Of a DNA stretch of 64,000 bases, positions 51,748 to 59,964 are shown in pieces. The notes beneath the pieces were generated by a model. It was not told the origin of the DNA and made no database searches. It saw only the letters and a list, made by a program, of their open reading frames with translations. Both the position numbers and the translations under genes were made by a program. How positions within the stretch are numbered: position 1 is the stretch's first letter; each line of letters begins with the position of its first letter. The DNA comes from JADJGC01 sp964617645 (GTDB taxonomy: Bacteria; Zixibacteria; MSB-5A5; CAIYYT01): contig CAZTYE010000003.1 in assembly GCA_964617645.1 (NCBI GenBank), forward strand, positions 394,964-458,963. The letters are read 5' to 3'.

Positions 51748-53547
51748 CTATTCTAAGTTTTGGCGAAGCGCCACCAAGGTCTCATTCTTGGGGTCGCATA
51801 CAAGCCCGCGCTTCACCCATTTCAGAGTCTCTTCCTCGTGCTTCGTATCCTCAAAAAAACTGTTGGCTTGTGCCAACCAAACAATCACGTCGATTTCCTT
51901 GCATTTGTCAACCCCGTTGGCGTCCATCAACTGCAGCGCCTTTTCCAAGTGCTTAACCGCCGCTTCCTTCTGCGCCGGTTTGGCGCTGATCGCCAGATAG
52001 CCGAGCCACTTGAAAGGCTTATAGTTGTTTGGATTGACCTCGGCCCAGTCATTCAGGAACTTCCGCGCCTTTTCCCGATCTCGCGTTAGATAGTGAGTCG
52101 AAAGCGTCTCGAGCACAAACTCACTCTTCGGGTTCAGCGTGTGCATCTTCTCCAAATAGCCGGCAGCGGTAGTGGGGTCATTCTTCTTCAGGTAACTGAA
52201 GGCCATGTATTGCAGCGAACTGATGTGCGTCGAATCGAGATCAAGGCGCTTTTGTAACCACGAAATGGCGTCATCGTAGCGTCCCAGATTGTAGTAGGCA
52301 AGCGCCAGACGATTCCACATGAACGGCTCTTTCTCGTTCAACTTGATCGCCTGCACGAAGTTCGGAATCGCGCGCTCCAGGAAGCTGGAGTCGATTACGC
52401 CTTCCTTCTTATTGTCATAGTAAAGCTGGTCGTAGGTCAGCGCGCGTTCCTTGAAGAAATCGTAGTACTCGGGTCCCCACTGGAAATTCGGATCGCCCTT
52501 GGTGATCTTCATTTCGTAGGCCTGATAAGCGGCCGAAGCCTCATCATAGCGCTTCAAGCGAAACAGCGATTTCGCCGTGAAGTCATAAGCGATGGATTTA
52601 TCCGTGCCTTGCTCAATGGCGCGCCGGAGCTTTTCGATAGCGGCGTCGTAGGCCCCGACCTGATAATAGGCCTGTCCTAAACGGTAGTTGACTTCGTCGG
52701 TCTCCGCGCCACCGTTTTTGAGATAGCGCTCATATGCCCAGATCGCATTCTTGAAGAAGTCCGTAAAGCCGTTGCCATTGGTTTGATTTGGATCAAGCTG
52801 CGCCTGGGCGCTGACCTTCGACAACCCGGAAATCATGAAGATGTCGGCATACAGCTTGTAGGCCTGGGCATAGGCCGAATCAAGCCCGATCGCCTTGCCG
52901 ACCGCCGCCGAAGACTCATTAAATTGCCGCTGCATGTAGTAAGCGCGGGCCACCTTATACCAGGTAACCGCATCGGTGGAATCTTTGGCCAGCACGTCCT
53001 TGTAGCCCAACACCGCAACCGCATAGACGCCGTTTTCATAGTTTACATCCGCGAGGTCGCGGATATACTCCAAATTTTCCGGCTCTTCTATCTGCGCTTT
53101 GCGGAAATTGATGTCCGCCTGCGAGAAATCCTTTTGTGCCAAGTAGTAATGCCCGAGATGATTCAGGAAACGCCCCTTCTGCGTCTTGCTCTTCGCGGCG
53201 CCCTCTTCGAGAATCTTCTTCGCTTCCGGGAAGCGCTGGGTATTGATGTAGACCAGCGCCAAATAAGCCTTGGCCTCATCGAGTTTCTTCTTGATTTCGA
53301 GCGCCTTGTTCAGCGCCGTTTCCGCCTCCCGCCAACTCTCTTTTTCGATATGGGCACGGCCCAGCCAGTAGTACAATTCGGCGTAGGTCGGGTCCTTTGC
53401 CGTTTCCGCGGTGATGTACGCAATCGCTTCATCGAGCTTGCGCTGATCGACCAAATCGGCGGCCGTGACCGCGCTGTCGGCGAGCGCCGGCGTCGAAAAC
53501 GACAACGCTATCGTTGCCAAGATTAGTATGTATATCGTGAATTTCAT
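51748..53547 (-). CDS. Exported TPR-repeat protein
   Basis: A 599-residue periplasmic protein. Signal peptide 1-23 ('YILILATIALSFSTPALA'), then at least ten tetratricopeptide repeats covering almost the whole length, including 'AELYYWLGRAHIEKESWREA', 'DEAKAYLALVYINTQRFPEA' and 'YNLGRYDDAISWLQKRLDL'. TPR superhelices bind partner proteins. As first gene of the TonB-ExbBD string it could scaffold the motor or receptors; the same arrangement (TPR protein plus TonB/ExbBD) occurs in other FCB bacteria as I recall it. Not a catalytic protein as far as can be seen. Confidence 0.85.
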   Translation of the reverse strand: MKFTIYILILATIALSFSTPALADSAVTAADLVDQRKLDEAIAYITAETAKDPTYAELYYWLGRAHIEKESWREAETALNKALEIKKKLDEAKAYLALVYINTQRFPEAKKILEEGAAKSKTQKGRFLNHLGHYYLAQKDFSQADINFRKAQIEEPENLEYIRDLADVNYENGVYAVAVLGYKDVLAKDSTDAVTWYKVARAYYMQRQFNESSAAVGKAIGLDSAYAQAYKLYADIFMISGLSKVSAQAQLDPNQTNGNGFTDFFKNAIWAYERYLKNGGAETDEVNYRLGQAYYQVGAYDAAIEKLRRAIEQGTDKSIAYDFTAKSLFRLKRYDEASAAYQAYEMKITKGDPNFQWGPEYYDFFKERALTYDQLYYDNKKEGVIDSSFLERAIPNFVQAIKLNEKEPFMWNRLALAYYNLGRYDDAISWLQKRLDLDSTHISSLQYMAFSYLKKNDPTTAAGYLEKMHTLNPKSEFVLETLSTHYLTRDREKARKFLNDWAEVNPNNYKPFKWLGYLAISAKPAQKEAAVKHLEKALQLMDANGVDKCKEIDVIVWLAQANSFFEDTKHEEETLKWVKRGLVCDPKNETLVALRQNLE

Positions 53548-53621
53548 TTGCGATCATCTCCTCAGTCAGACGGACAACCGAACAACAAAGACTGCCAATA
53601 TATCCATGCTCCGAACGAGCG

Positions 53622-53816
53622 TCAAGGTCTTTCCCGCTCCTGCTTTCCCGCGCGGTAGATCATCGCCAAACGGATTCCGGCATACGACAGGATCGCCAAT
53701 CCAAACCCAACGCGCAGATTGGTGTCCAAGGCGCCGATATAGCCCGACAGAATCATGATTCCGACGAAGGTCACAATCGCGACCGAAGCGTAGCTGATTA
53801 TTCGCTCGACCGGCAT
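53622..53816 (-). CDS. Small two-helix membrane protein
   Basis: A 64-residue protein with two hydrophobic segments (about 7-27 and 34-52) and a charged tail 'RAGKQERERP'. The ATG at 53816 has AGAAGGTAAG upstream; a 19-codon longer reading to 53873 lacks such a site. It lies 74 nt upstream of the TPR gene on the same strand and may be the first gene of the tonB operon. Family unknown. Confidence 0.6.
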   Translation of the reverse strand: MPVERIISYASVAIVTFVGIMILSGYIGALDTNLRVGFGLAILSYAGIRLAMIYRAGKQERERP

Positions 53817-54016
53817 GGTCAATCTTACCTTCTTTCTACTGATTATACAGCCGAACGGCCCGATCATTCCCAATCATTCCTGCTCGACTGCTCCCCAATA
53901 GCGAGCACACTCTCCCTATTTACGTGTAACACAAACGGCGTGCCGGTGAGTCATTTTTTCGCGCCTCGTAACTCGTTATTAACATTAGCGATATGAATCA
54001 GATTCCCGTGCGGGCT

Positions 54017-54033
54017 GTGACATTGCCGTGACA
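54017..54033. promoter_or_regulatory. GTGACA direct repeat with 11-bp period
   Basis: GTGACA (54017-54022), five bases, GTGACA (54028-54033): the same motif and spacing as at 19227-19243. It lies in the 53817-54225 gap between the divergent small membrane protein and the LolD-like gene. Read on the minus strand it is a TGTCAC repeat, as in PhoB boxes. I see no other feature in this gap apart from a GTGTAACAC palindrome near 53924. Confidence 0.5.
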
Positions 54034-54225
54034 CGCAGATTCTGCGCTCTCTACAGACGCATTCGGTGGGACTGCTGTTTAATCACAGGCAGTTAACAAC
54101 TACTCAACCGTCAAAGCTGACGCAGGATTTCGCGCAGGCGTATGAATTGCGCTTCCGGACCACCAATCCGAAGTAACTTCGCGCTTGTCGATTTCGTAGT
54201 CAACCGGTATGACTTGGATGAAGCT

Positions 54226-54927
54226 ATGAGCGAGATGCTTCTCAGAGCCGAAGCTTTATGTCGCTATTATCGTCGTGGCCAGCACGAAATCAGAGCCGTT
54301 GATCAAGTCGACCTCCAAATCGCCCGCGGTGAGTTTCTCGCCGTGGTCGGCGCTTCCGGCTCTGGGAAATCTACACTTCTGAATCTTCTGGCCGGTCTCG
54401 ACACGCCGACTGCCGGCACGATTCACTTCGGTGAGCTGCGACTCGATAAACTATCGCGTCGCGAGTTAGCCCGCTATCGCGCCGAACGCGTGGGCATGGT
54501 CTTTCAGACTTTTAATCTGCTTCCGCAACACACGGCACTGCGCAACGTCGAAATCGCCCTGGCCTTTCACAACCAACTGGTCTCTCGCCGCCGCGCATTG
54601 GCCGCCGAAATGCTCGAACGCGTCGGTTTGGCCGATCGCATGCACCATCGTCCCGCCGACATGTCCGGCGGCGAACAGCAGCGAGTAGCGATTGCTCGCG
54701 CCGTGGTCAAGCGCCCGGATTTGATCTTCGCCGACGAGCCGACCGGCAATCTCGATCACGACAACGCCGCGCAAATCGCCGGATTGTTAACCGAGTTAAA
54801 CCGCGACGGTTTGACGATTGTGATGGTCACACACGCGCTCGACCTTGCCCGTCAACTGGCGCAGCGGCAACTGCGCATGAACTACGGACGCTTCGTCGCC
54901 ACAGCCGATTCGGCGGTCGAGTCATGA
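54226..54927 (+). CDS. ABC transporter ATP-binding protein, LolD/MacB type
   Basis: A 233-residue ATPase: Walker A 'GASGSGKST' (42-50), Q-loop 'VFQTFNLLPQHTA', signature 'MSGGEQQRVAIAR', Walker B 'LIFADEPTGNLD'. The Q-loop and signature are those of the LolD/MacB/FtsE group. It starts at ATG 54226, with ATG 54235 possible; a reading from 54142 is unlikely. Its stop overlaps the permease start by 4 nt (ATGA). Confidence 0.92.
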   Translation: MSEMLLRAEALCRYYRRGQHEIRAVDQVDLQIARGEFLAVVGASGSGKSTLLNLLAGLDTPTAGTIHFGELRLDKLSRRELARYRAERVGMVFQTFNLLPQHTALRNVEIALAFHNQLVSRRRALAAEMLERVGLADRMHHRPADMSGGEQQRVAIARAVVKRPDLIFADEPTGNLDHDNAAQIAGLLTELNRDGLTIVMVTHALDLARQLAQRQLRMNYGRFVATADSAVES

Positions 54928-56381
54928 CTTCCTACGACTTGATTCGCGCCGCCGGCGAAAACCTCTGGCGTTTGCGTTTACGCTCATCGCTAACGATCGC
55001 CGGCATTGTCATCGCCATCGGCGCATTTGTCGCGATGCTTTCGTTCGGCGCCGGAAACAAGAAACAGTTGGACGACCAGTTCGAGAAATTCGGCTTGCTC
55101 ACGACGATGAACGTCTATCCCAAGAGCGACAAGGACGACTCCACTCATACCGCCGTGCTCGACGATTCGGCGCTTGTGCAACTTTCGGCGATTCCCGGCG
55201 TTCGGCTGGCATACCCGCTGCGCTCATTTCCCGTCACGGTGGCGGTCGGCGACACCGTGCGCAGCGCCCACGCACAGTCAATCCCCCATAGCGGAACTCA
55301 GACCAGACTCTTCAGCCAACTGGAAGCCGGCAAGCTGATCGACAGCGACAGCGCCAAACAGGCGTTGATCACGCGTGACTTCGTCCGCCAACTTGGTTTC
55401 ACCGATCCCGATTCGGCGATTGGCCGGACGATAACGGTAACCGCGCGCCTGGTGCGGATTGATAGCGCTTTCGTTGCGGTCTTCAAGGATAAGGACGGCG
55501 CATTGCGCCAACGGCTCAAGGCCACTGACTTGGACTCGCTTTTCGTCTGGGACTACAGCATCGGATTGCTTCGGCGCGAAGCAGTCGCCGCCCTCGGCCG
55601 ATTCCTCGACGGCCTAATGAATGCGCGCGAGGCCGTCACCGAGAGCCTGACCATTGCCGGAGTTCTCAGCGTCCGTCATGAAGGCATGGCCCGGGTCGCG
55701 CCGCTGGTAATACCGGTGCAGTCGGCACGGCGACTCAACGCCGGAGACATCGCAATCGACCCGGAAAACCTCTTTGATGTTGTCGCCTCCGGCTCGATCG
55801 ATCGCGTCTTTTCTCCGGAGGCGGCTGCGGCCTATCCGCGGGTGACACTCGACCTTGACCCCAAAGTGCCGCTGCCGAGTATCCGCGACTCGGTGCGCGC
55901 CCTCGGTTTCCGCACCGACGCCTTCGCCGAGCAGTTTGATGAAATTCAGCGCGCCTTTCTCTTCTTCGACCTGGCGCTGGCATTGGTCGGACTGATCGCC
56001 TTGACTACCGCTTCGCTCGGAATCACCAACACAATGTTCATGTCGGTGCTGGAGCGGCGTCGCGAAATCGGCGTGCTCAAGGCCCTGGGCGCGGATGACA
56101 GCGATGTCCGCCGCATGTTCGTATACGAAGCTGCCGCTATCGGCGTGCTGGGATCGATCGGGGGCATCATTCTGGGCTGGCTGATTTCGCGATTGGCGTC
56201 CTACATTGCCCAGTCACTGATGGAGCGCTTCGGCGAACTACCGTTCGAACTCTTCGACTTGCCCATCTGGCTGATCGGTGCCGCGCTGGTCCTCGGTACG
56301 CTCGTTGCCGTTCTCGCCGGCTATTATCCGGCCCGGCGCGCCGCCCGGCTCGATCCCATCGCCGCTCTTCGTAACGACTAA
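54924..56381 (+). CDS. MacB/FtsX-type ABC permease
   Basis: A 485-residue permease: one N-terminal helix (about 20-42), a MacB-type periplasmic core domain (about 45-340), and three C-terminal helices of the FtsX domain ('MFMSVLERRREIGVLKALGA', 'AAAIGVLGSIGGIILGWLIS', 'AALVLGTLVAVLAGYYPARR'). It acts with the preceding ATPase as a mechanotransmission complex. No MacA-like adaptor is present, so lipoprotein handling or signalling is as likely as efflux. Confidence 0.88.
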   Translation: MTSYDLIRAAGENLWRLRLRSSLTIAGIVIAIGAFVAMLSFGAGNKKQLDDQFEKFGLLTTMNVYPKSDKDDSTHTAVLDDSALVQLSAIPGVRLAYPLRSFPVTVAVGDTVRSAHAQSIPHSGTQTRLFSQLEAGKLIDSDSAKQALITRDFVRQLGFTDPDSAIGRTITVTARLVRIDSAFVAVFKDKDGALRQRLKATDLDSLFVWDYSIGLLRREAVAALGRFLDGLMNAREAVTESLTIAGVLSVRHEGMARVAPLVIPVQSARRLNAGDIAIDPENLFDVVASGSIDRVFSPEAAAAYPRVTLDLDPKVPLPSIRDSVRALGFRTDAFAEQFDEIQRAFLFFDLALALVGLIALTTASLGITNTMFMSVLERRREIGVLKALGADDSDVRRMFVYEAAAIGVLGSIGGIILGWLISRLASYIAQSLMERFGELPFELFDLPIWLIGAALVLGTLVAVLAGYYPARRAARLDPIAALRND

Positions 56382-56464
56382 AAATTTCGTCGCCTTCCAA
56401 ACAAAGATCTGCTTTGCCGCTGTACCAACCAAAGTAGTCCGGGCCTGAACTGATTGGACGCTTG

Positions 56465-57124
56465 ATGGAATTGTTGCAACAACTGTTCGACTTCTTCTTA
56501 CAACTCGATGACCACCTCTACGCGCTGATCCGGGAATACGGCGCCTGGACTTACGCCGTGCTCTTTCTCATCATCTTCTGCGAAACCGGGCTGGTCGTTA
56601 CACCGTTTCTTCCCGGCGATTCACTACTGTTTGCCGCCGGCGCCATCGCGGCCACCGGCGCCCTTGATCCCCATCTCACCTTCTTGCTCCTGACGATCGC
56701 CGCCATCCTTGGCGATACCGTCAATTACGCAATCGGGCATTACATTGGCCCGAAAGCCTTCACCGGGAGGTACCGATTCCTCAAGCGGGAGTATCTTGAG
56801 AAGACTCATGAGTTTTACGAACGCTATGGCGGCAAAACCATCATCATCGGCCGTTACGTGCCGATCGTGCGCACGTTCGCCCCGTTCGTTGCCGGAATCG
56901 GCGCAATGACCTACAAGAAGTTCGTTATCTACAACGTCCTCGGAGGTGTCCTTTGGGTTGGCTCGCTTGTTTACGCGGGCTACTTTTTCGGCAACATCCC
57001 GGTTGTTAGAGACAACTTCGGCGCAGTGGTTCTGGCGATTGTCATCATCTCGGTAGTGCCGATGTTCATCGAGTTTCTGCGGCGCCGTATGGCGAAACGC
57101 CGGGTCGAACCCGAGGGCTTTTAG
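56465..57124 (+). CDS. DedA family membrane protein
   Basis: A 219-residue protein of the DedA/SNARE-associated superfamily: 'FCETGLVVTPFLPGDSLLF', then the conserved 'GRYVPIVRTFAPFVAGIGAM' with the two arginines needed for function. Proteins of this family scramble undecaprenyl phosphate or phosphatidylethanolamine and support membrane homeostasis. The ATG at 56465 is preferred to a TTG 3 nt earlier. A short hairpin at 57145-57163 follows. Confidence 0.92.
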   Translation: MELLQQLFDFFLQLDDHLYALIREYGAWTYAVLFLIIFCETGLVVTPFLPGDSLLFAAGAIAATGALDPHLTFLLLTIAAILGDTVNYAIGHYIGPKAFTGRYRFLKREYLEKTHEFYERYGGKTIIIGRYVPIVRTFAPFVAGIGAMTYKKFVIYNVLGGVLWVGSLVYAGYFFGNIPVVRDNFGAVVLAIVIISVVPMFIEFLRRRMAKRRVEPEGF

Positions 57125-57144
57125 GTTCTTCTTTCTGGCGTTTT

Positions 57145-57163
57145 TTGTAGTGATTTACTACAA
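57145..57163 (+). terminator. Weak hairpin after the DedA gene
   Basis: TTGTAGT (57145-57151) pairs with ACTACAA (57157-57163). The T-run lies before the stem and only GTTTC follows, so it is at best a weak terminator on the plus strand; on the minus strand the stem is followed by AAAA. Confidence 0.35.
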
Positions 57164-57209
57164 GTTTCCCCCAGCGGGACTATAGTGGGGGCAGTTTTCG
57201 CGGCAGCGT

Positions 57210-57278
57210 CTGCCCGAAGAACTCAGCAACCAGGATTCGCCTCCCACCGGAGTGGGCAGGACGACCAGCTTGGAGGTG
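57210..57278 (+). promoter_or_regulatory. Switch-like leader of the metallophosphoesterase gene
   Basis: CTGCCC (57210-57215) can pair with GGGCAG (57254-57259); CCCAC (57243-57247) can pair with GTGGG (57252-57256, tetraloop CGGA); and CCTCC (57240-57244) is complementary to the core GGAGG (57272-57276) of the ribosome binding site. The helices share bases and exclude each other, so the leader could hide or expose the ribosome binding site. It does not match a riboswitch class I recognise. Confidence 0.4.
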
Positions 57279-57286
57279 TGCCCGCG

Positions 57287-58642
57287 ATGATCGAAATCAA
57301 ATGGCCTCACTTCGCGAACAACCGCGGCTCGCTGTTTTGGCTGAAGCCGACCAACATCTTTCGCTCGCGGCGCAAGTTTTTGCGCTTCGACCGCTCGACC
57401 GAATGGCGACGTCGTTTCGCGCCATTGCCGGAACACGGCGAAGCTCGTTCCGCGCCGTTTTCCGCGCTTCTCGGTCGCAACGCCGACACCGACTTTCGTT
57501 TTGTGTTGATCGGCGATACCGGCGAAGGCGATCGCTCGCAGTATGCGCTCTTACCGCTACTTCGTGCCGTTGCGCCCGACTTCATGATCATTGTTGGTGA
57601 TGTCGCTTATCCGGCCGGCAATTTTGCAGGCAATCCGAATGATGATGACTATGTCTGCGGGCTGTTTCGGCCTTACGCGGCTCTAAAGTGCCCCATCTGG
57701 GCGGTGCCCGGCAATCACGAGTATTACTCGGCCCGCAATGGGCGCGAATTCTACGAGTTGTTCTGTACGAACAAACATGCTCCGCGCTGGGGGGAGTATG
57801 GATTGCCATTCGTTCCGCAACCGGGGACCTACTGGGAGCTGAAAGAGCCAAGTTCGCGGCTGCCTCTAACGGTGATCGGCGTTGACACCGGGATGAGCGG
57901 TAGTCTCGATGGCGGGCACTTTCACAAGCTGTTCGGTGCATTTCACATCGATGTCGGACCCGACCGGCGACAGCATTCGTGGCTCGAATCGCGGTTGGCG
58001 GCAGCGGATGAAGAAAACCGCTTGGTGATTGTTCTGTTTCATATTCCGGCGTTGGTCGGCGGCAGAAGCGACCGCCACGTTCGGCTCAAAGAGCTGCATC
58101 GCATCATCGCGCAGCATCGCTGTGTGCGGCTGGTAATGGCCGGGCACGAGCATAATTTTCAATACTACTCGCCGGAAGTGTTCTCGCGCTATCTCAAGGC
58201 GTCGACCGGCTTGTCGCCGGAGCGTCCGCCGCATTATCTGATTAACGGTGGTGGCGGCGCACACCTCACACCGCCGGGTGAATCGAAAGACTATCCGAGC
58301 CAATTCGTCTTTCCAACCGCCGATCAGGTCTTCCAGCGATCAACACCGCTGCGGAAGTTAGGTCTGATGGCCCTGCGATTGTTCCGGCAAGGCAAGAGCG
58401 CCTCGGCGGCAGCGTTGGCCGACCGCGACAATCCGAAATTCCTGAGCTTCGTCTTGGTCGAAGTGAGACAGATCGGAGATCGGCGAGAGATTACACTCGC
58501 GCCGTATCTGATGGACGACCTGCAAACGTTGCTCAAGCGGGACGGGCATACCGGCCAAGTCGACCCGCTGCAAGTCGTGCTCAGCGCGGAAACGGCGGCG
58601 AGCTGCCGGCGCGGACCCGTGATCAATTTGGCTGCGGACTGA
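57287..58642 (+). CDS. Metallophosphoesterase of the calcineurin-like family
   Basis: A 451-residue protein. The binuclear metal motifs are in order: 'FVLIGDTGEGD' (GDxG), 'FMIIVGDVAYPAGN' (GDxxY), 'WAVPGNHEYYS' (GNH[E/D]), 'VIVLFHIPALVGG' (H) and 'VMAGHEHNFQYY' (GHxH). This resembles purple acid phosphatase/3',5'-cAMP phosphodiesterase-like enzymes. No signal peptide is seen; the first 60 residues are basic. TGGAGGTG (57271-57278) sets the ATG at 57287. The substrate is not evident. Confidence 0.87.
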   Translation: MIEIKWPHFANNRGSLFWLKPTNIFRSRRKFLRFDRSTEWRRRFAPLPEHGEARSAPFSALLGRNADTDFRFVLIGDTGEGDRSQYALLPLLRAVAPDFMIIVGDVAYPAGNFAGNPNDDDYVCGLFRPYAALKCPIWAVPGNHEYYSARNGREFYELFCTNKHAPRWGEYGLPFVPQPGTYWELKEPSSRLPLTVIGVDTGMSGSLDGGHFHKLFGAFHIDVGPDRRQHSWLESRLAAADEENRLVIVLFHIPALVGGRSDRHVRLKELHRIIAQHRCVRLVMAGHEHNFQYYSPEVFSRYLKASTGLSPERPPHYLINGGGGAHLTPPGESKDYPSQFVFPTADQVFQRSTPLRKLGLMALRLFRQGKSASAAALADRDNPKFLSFVLVEVRQIGDRREITLAPYLMDDLQTLLKRDGHTGQVDPLQVVLSAETAASCRRGPVINLAAD

Positions 58643-58709
58643 AAAGTGCGCGTCAGTTTCAGCCAAGATTCAGCTTGGCCATTGCCGGCAAAACTCTAAA
58701 TTCGAAGCA

Positions 58710-59177
58710 ATGAGCCGTCCCATGATGATTCTTGCCGCAGTGGTTGTTGTCGTGATATCCTGTACTGTGCGTAAGCCATTGGAACGCGGGTCGATAGTTG
58801 CCCAATTCGCGCATTTGCCGAAGCCGCAACTTCTGGAGGCGCTCACCGGGGCGCTGCGTGCCGAAGGAATTTCCGTAGTGCGTACGGATGTCGGCAAGGG
58901 CACGATCGTTACCGACAGTTTTGAGGTCGATCCCCAAGACTGCGACTGCGGCATGAATTTCTTTGGCGCCGAATATCCCGGAAGCAGGCGCGGACAGATG
59001 CGGATTGATGTCACAACCGGACGTGATGTGACAGTGAAGTTCGATTTTCATACGCTTTTGACGATCACCGCGAACAACAAGCAGGTGCGATGCACATCGT
59101 TTGGCCGACTTGAAGAACGCTTATTGAAATCAGTGGAGACGAAGCTGGGAATCGCGAGGCTGAATGCGGCGCCTTGA
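58710..59177 (+). CDS. Small lipoprotein overlapping mlaE
   Basis: A 155-residue protein with a lipoprotein signal ('MILAAVVVVVISC', Cys18 lipidated). The mature part has an alpha/beta pattern with 'LRAEGISVVRTDVGKGTIVT', 'CDCGMNFFG' and a C-terminal helix; it slightly resembles small outer-membrane assembly lipoproteins of the BamC/NlpB kind, without secure homology. It overlaps mlaE by 14 nt, so the two are co-translated. This suggests a part in MlaEFD lipid transport. No known Mla component (MlaA, MlaB, MlaC) fits its sequence. Confidence 0.72.
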   Translation: MSRPMMILAAVVVVVISCTVRKPLERGSIVAQFAHLPKPQLLEALTGALRAEGISVVRTDVGKGTIVTDSFEVDPQDCDCGMNFFGAEYPGSRRGQMRIDVTTGRDVTVKFDFHTLLTITANNKQVRCTSFGRLEERLLKSVETKLGIARLNAAP

Positions 59178-59952
59178 GGTGAGACACGGCGGCATTCTCG
59201 AAAAATCGGCGCTGCACTGCTACCATGCGATGGCGCTGCTGGTCGACAGCGTGCGCCACATGTTCACGCGACCGACCTATTTCCAAACAATTGTCGAGCA
59301 GATGTATCAGATCGGTGTGCGTTCGCTGTCGATCGTGCTCTTGACCTGCTTCTTCACCGGCATGGTGTTGGCGCTGCAAACCGGATATCAGATCGCGCGT
59401 TTTGGCGCCAAGGTCTATATCGGTGTTGTCGTGGCGCTTTCAATGGTGCGTGAGTTGGGGCCGGTTCTTACGGCCTTGGTGGTTGCGGGTCGGGTCGGCG
59501 CCGGAATCGCCGCAGAACTGGGCTCGATGCAGGTGACCGAGCAAATCGACGCCATGCGCGCGATGGCGACTAATCCGGTCAAGAAACTCGTGACGACGCG
59601 GCTAATCGCGCTATTGGTGATGCTGCCAATTCTCACGATCGTCGGCGATCTGATCGGCATCCTCGGCGGCATGGTGATTTCAATCTATTCGCTCGGGCTT
59701 GACTTCTCGTTCTACAAATCAACGACCATTCAGGCGTTGGGAATGACCGACATCTTGACCGGCTTGATCAAACCGGTGGTATTCGCGGTGATAATCGCCA
59801 TCGTCGGCTGCCACCTCGGGCTGAATACCAGCGGCGGGACGGAAGGCGTCGGCAAGTCGACAACAATGTCGGTCGTGACATCGTCGATCTTGATCTTTCT
59901 GTTTGACTTCCTGTTGGTCAAAGTTTTCTTCCTGATCTTCGAAACCGGTTAA
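59164..59952 (+). CDS. mlaE: MlaE-type permease of the phospholipid ABC transporter
   Basis: A 262-residue, five- to six-helix permease. 'VALSMVRELGPVLTALVVAG' and 'GAGIAAELGSMQVTEQIDA' are the family hallmarks. With MlaF and MlaD it moves phospholipids between the membranes to keep outer-membrane asymmetry. It starts inside the lipoprotein gene and is followed by mlaF after 12 nt. Confidence 0.95.
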   Translation: MRRLEVRHGGILEKSALHCYHAMALLVDSVRHMFTRPTYFQTIVEQMYQIGVRSLSIVLLTCFFTGMVLALQTGYQIARFGAKVYIGVVVALSMVRELGPVLTALVVAGRVGAGIAAELGSMQVTEQIDAMRAMATNPVKKLVTTRLIALLVMLPILTIVGDLIGILGGMVISIYSLGLDFSFYKSTTIQALGMTDILTGLIKPVVFAVIIAIVGCHLGLNTSGGTEGVGKSTTMSVVTSSILIFLFDFLLVKVFFLIFETG

Positions 59953-59964
59953 GGACAATCCGAC

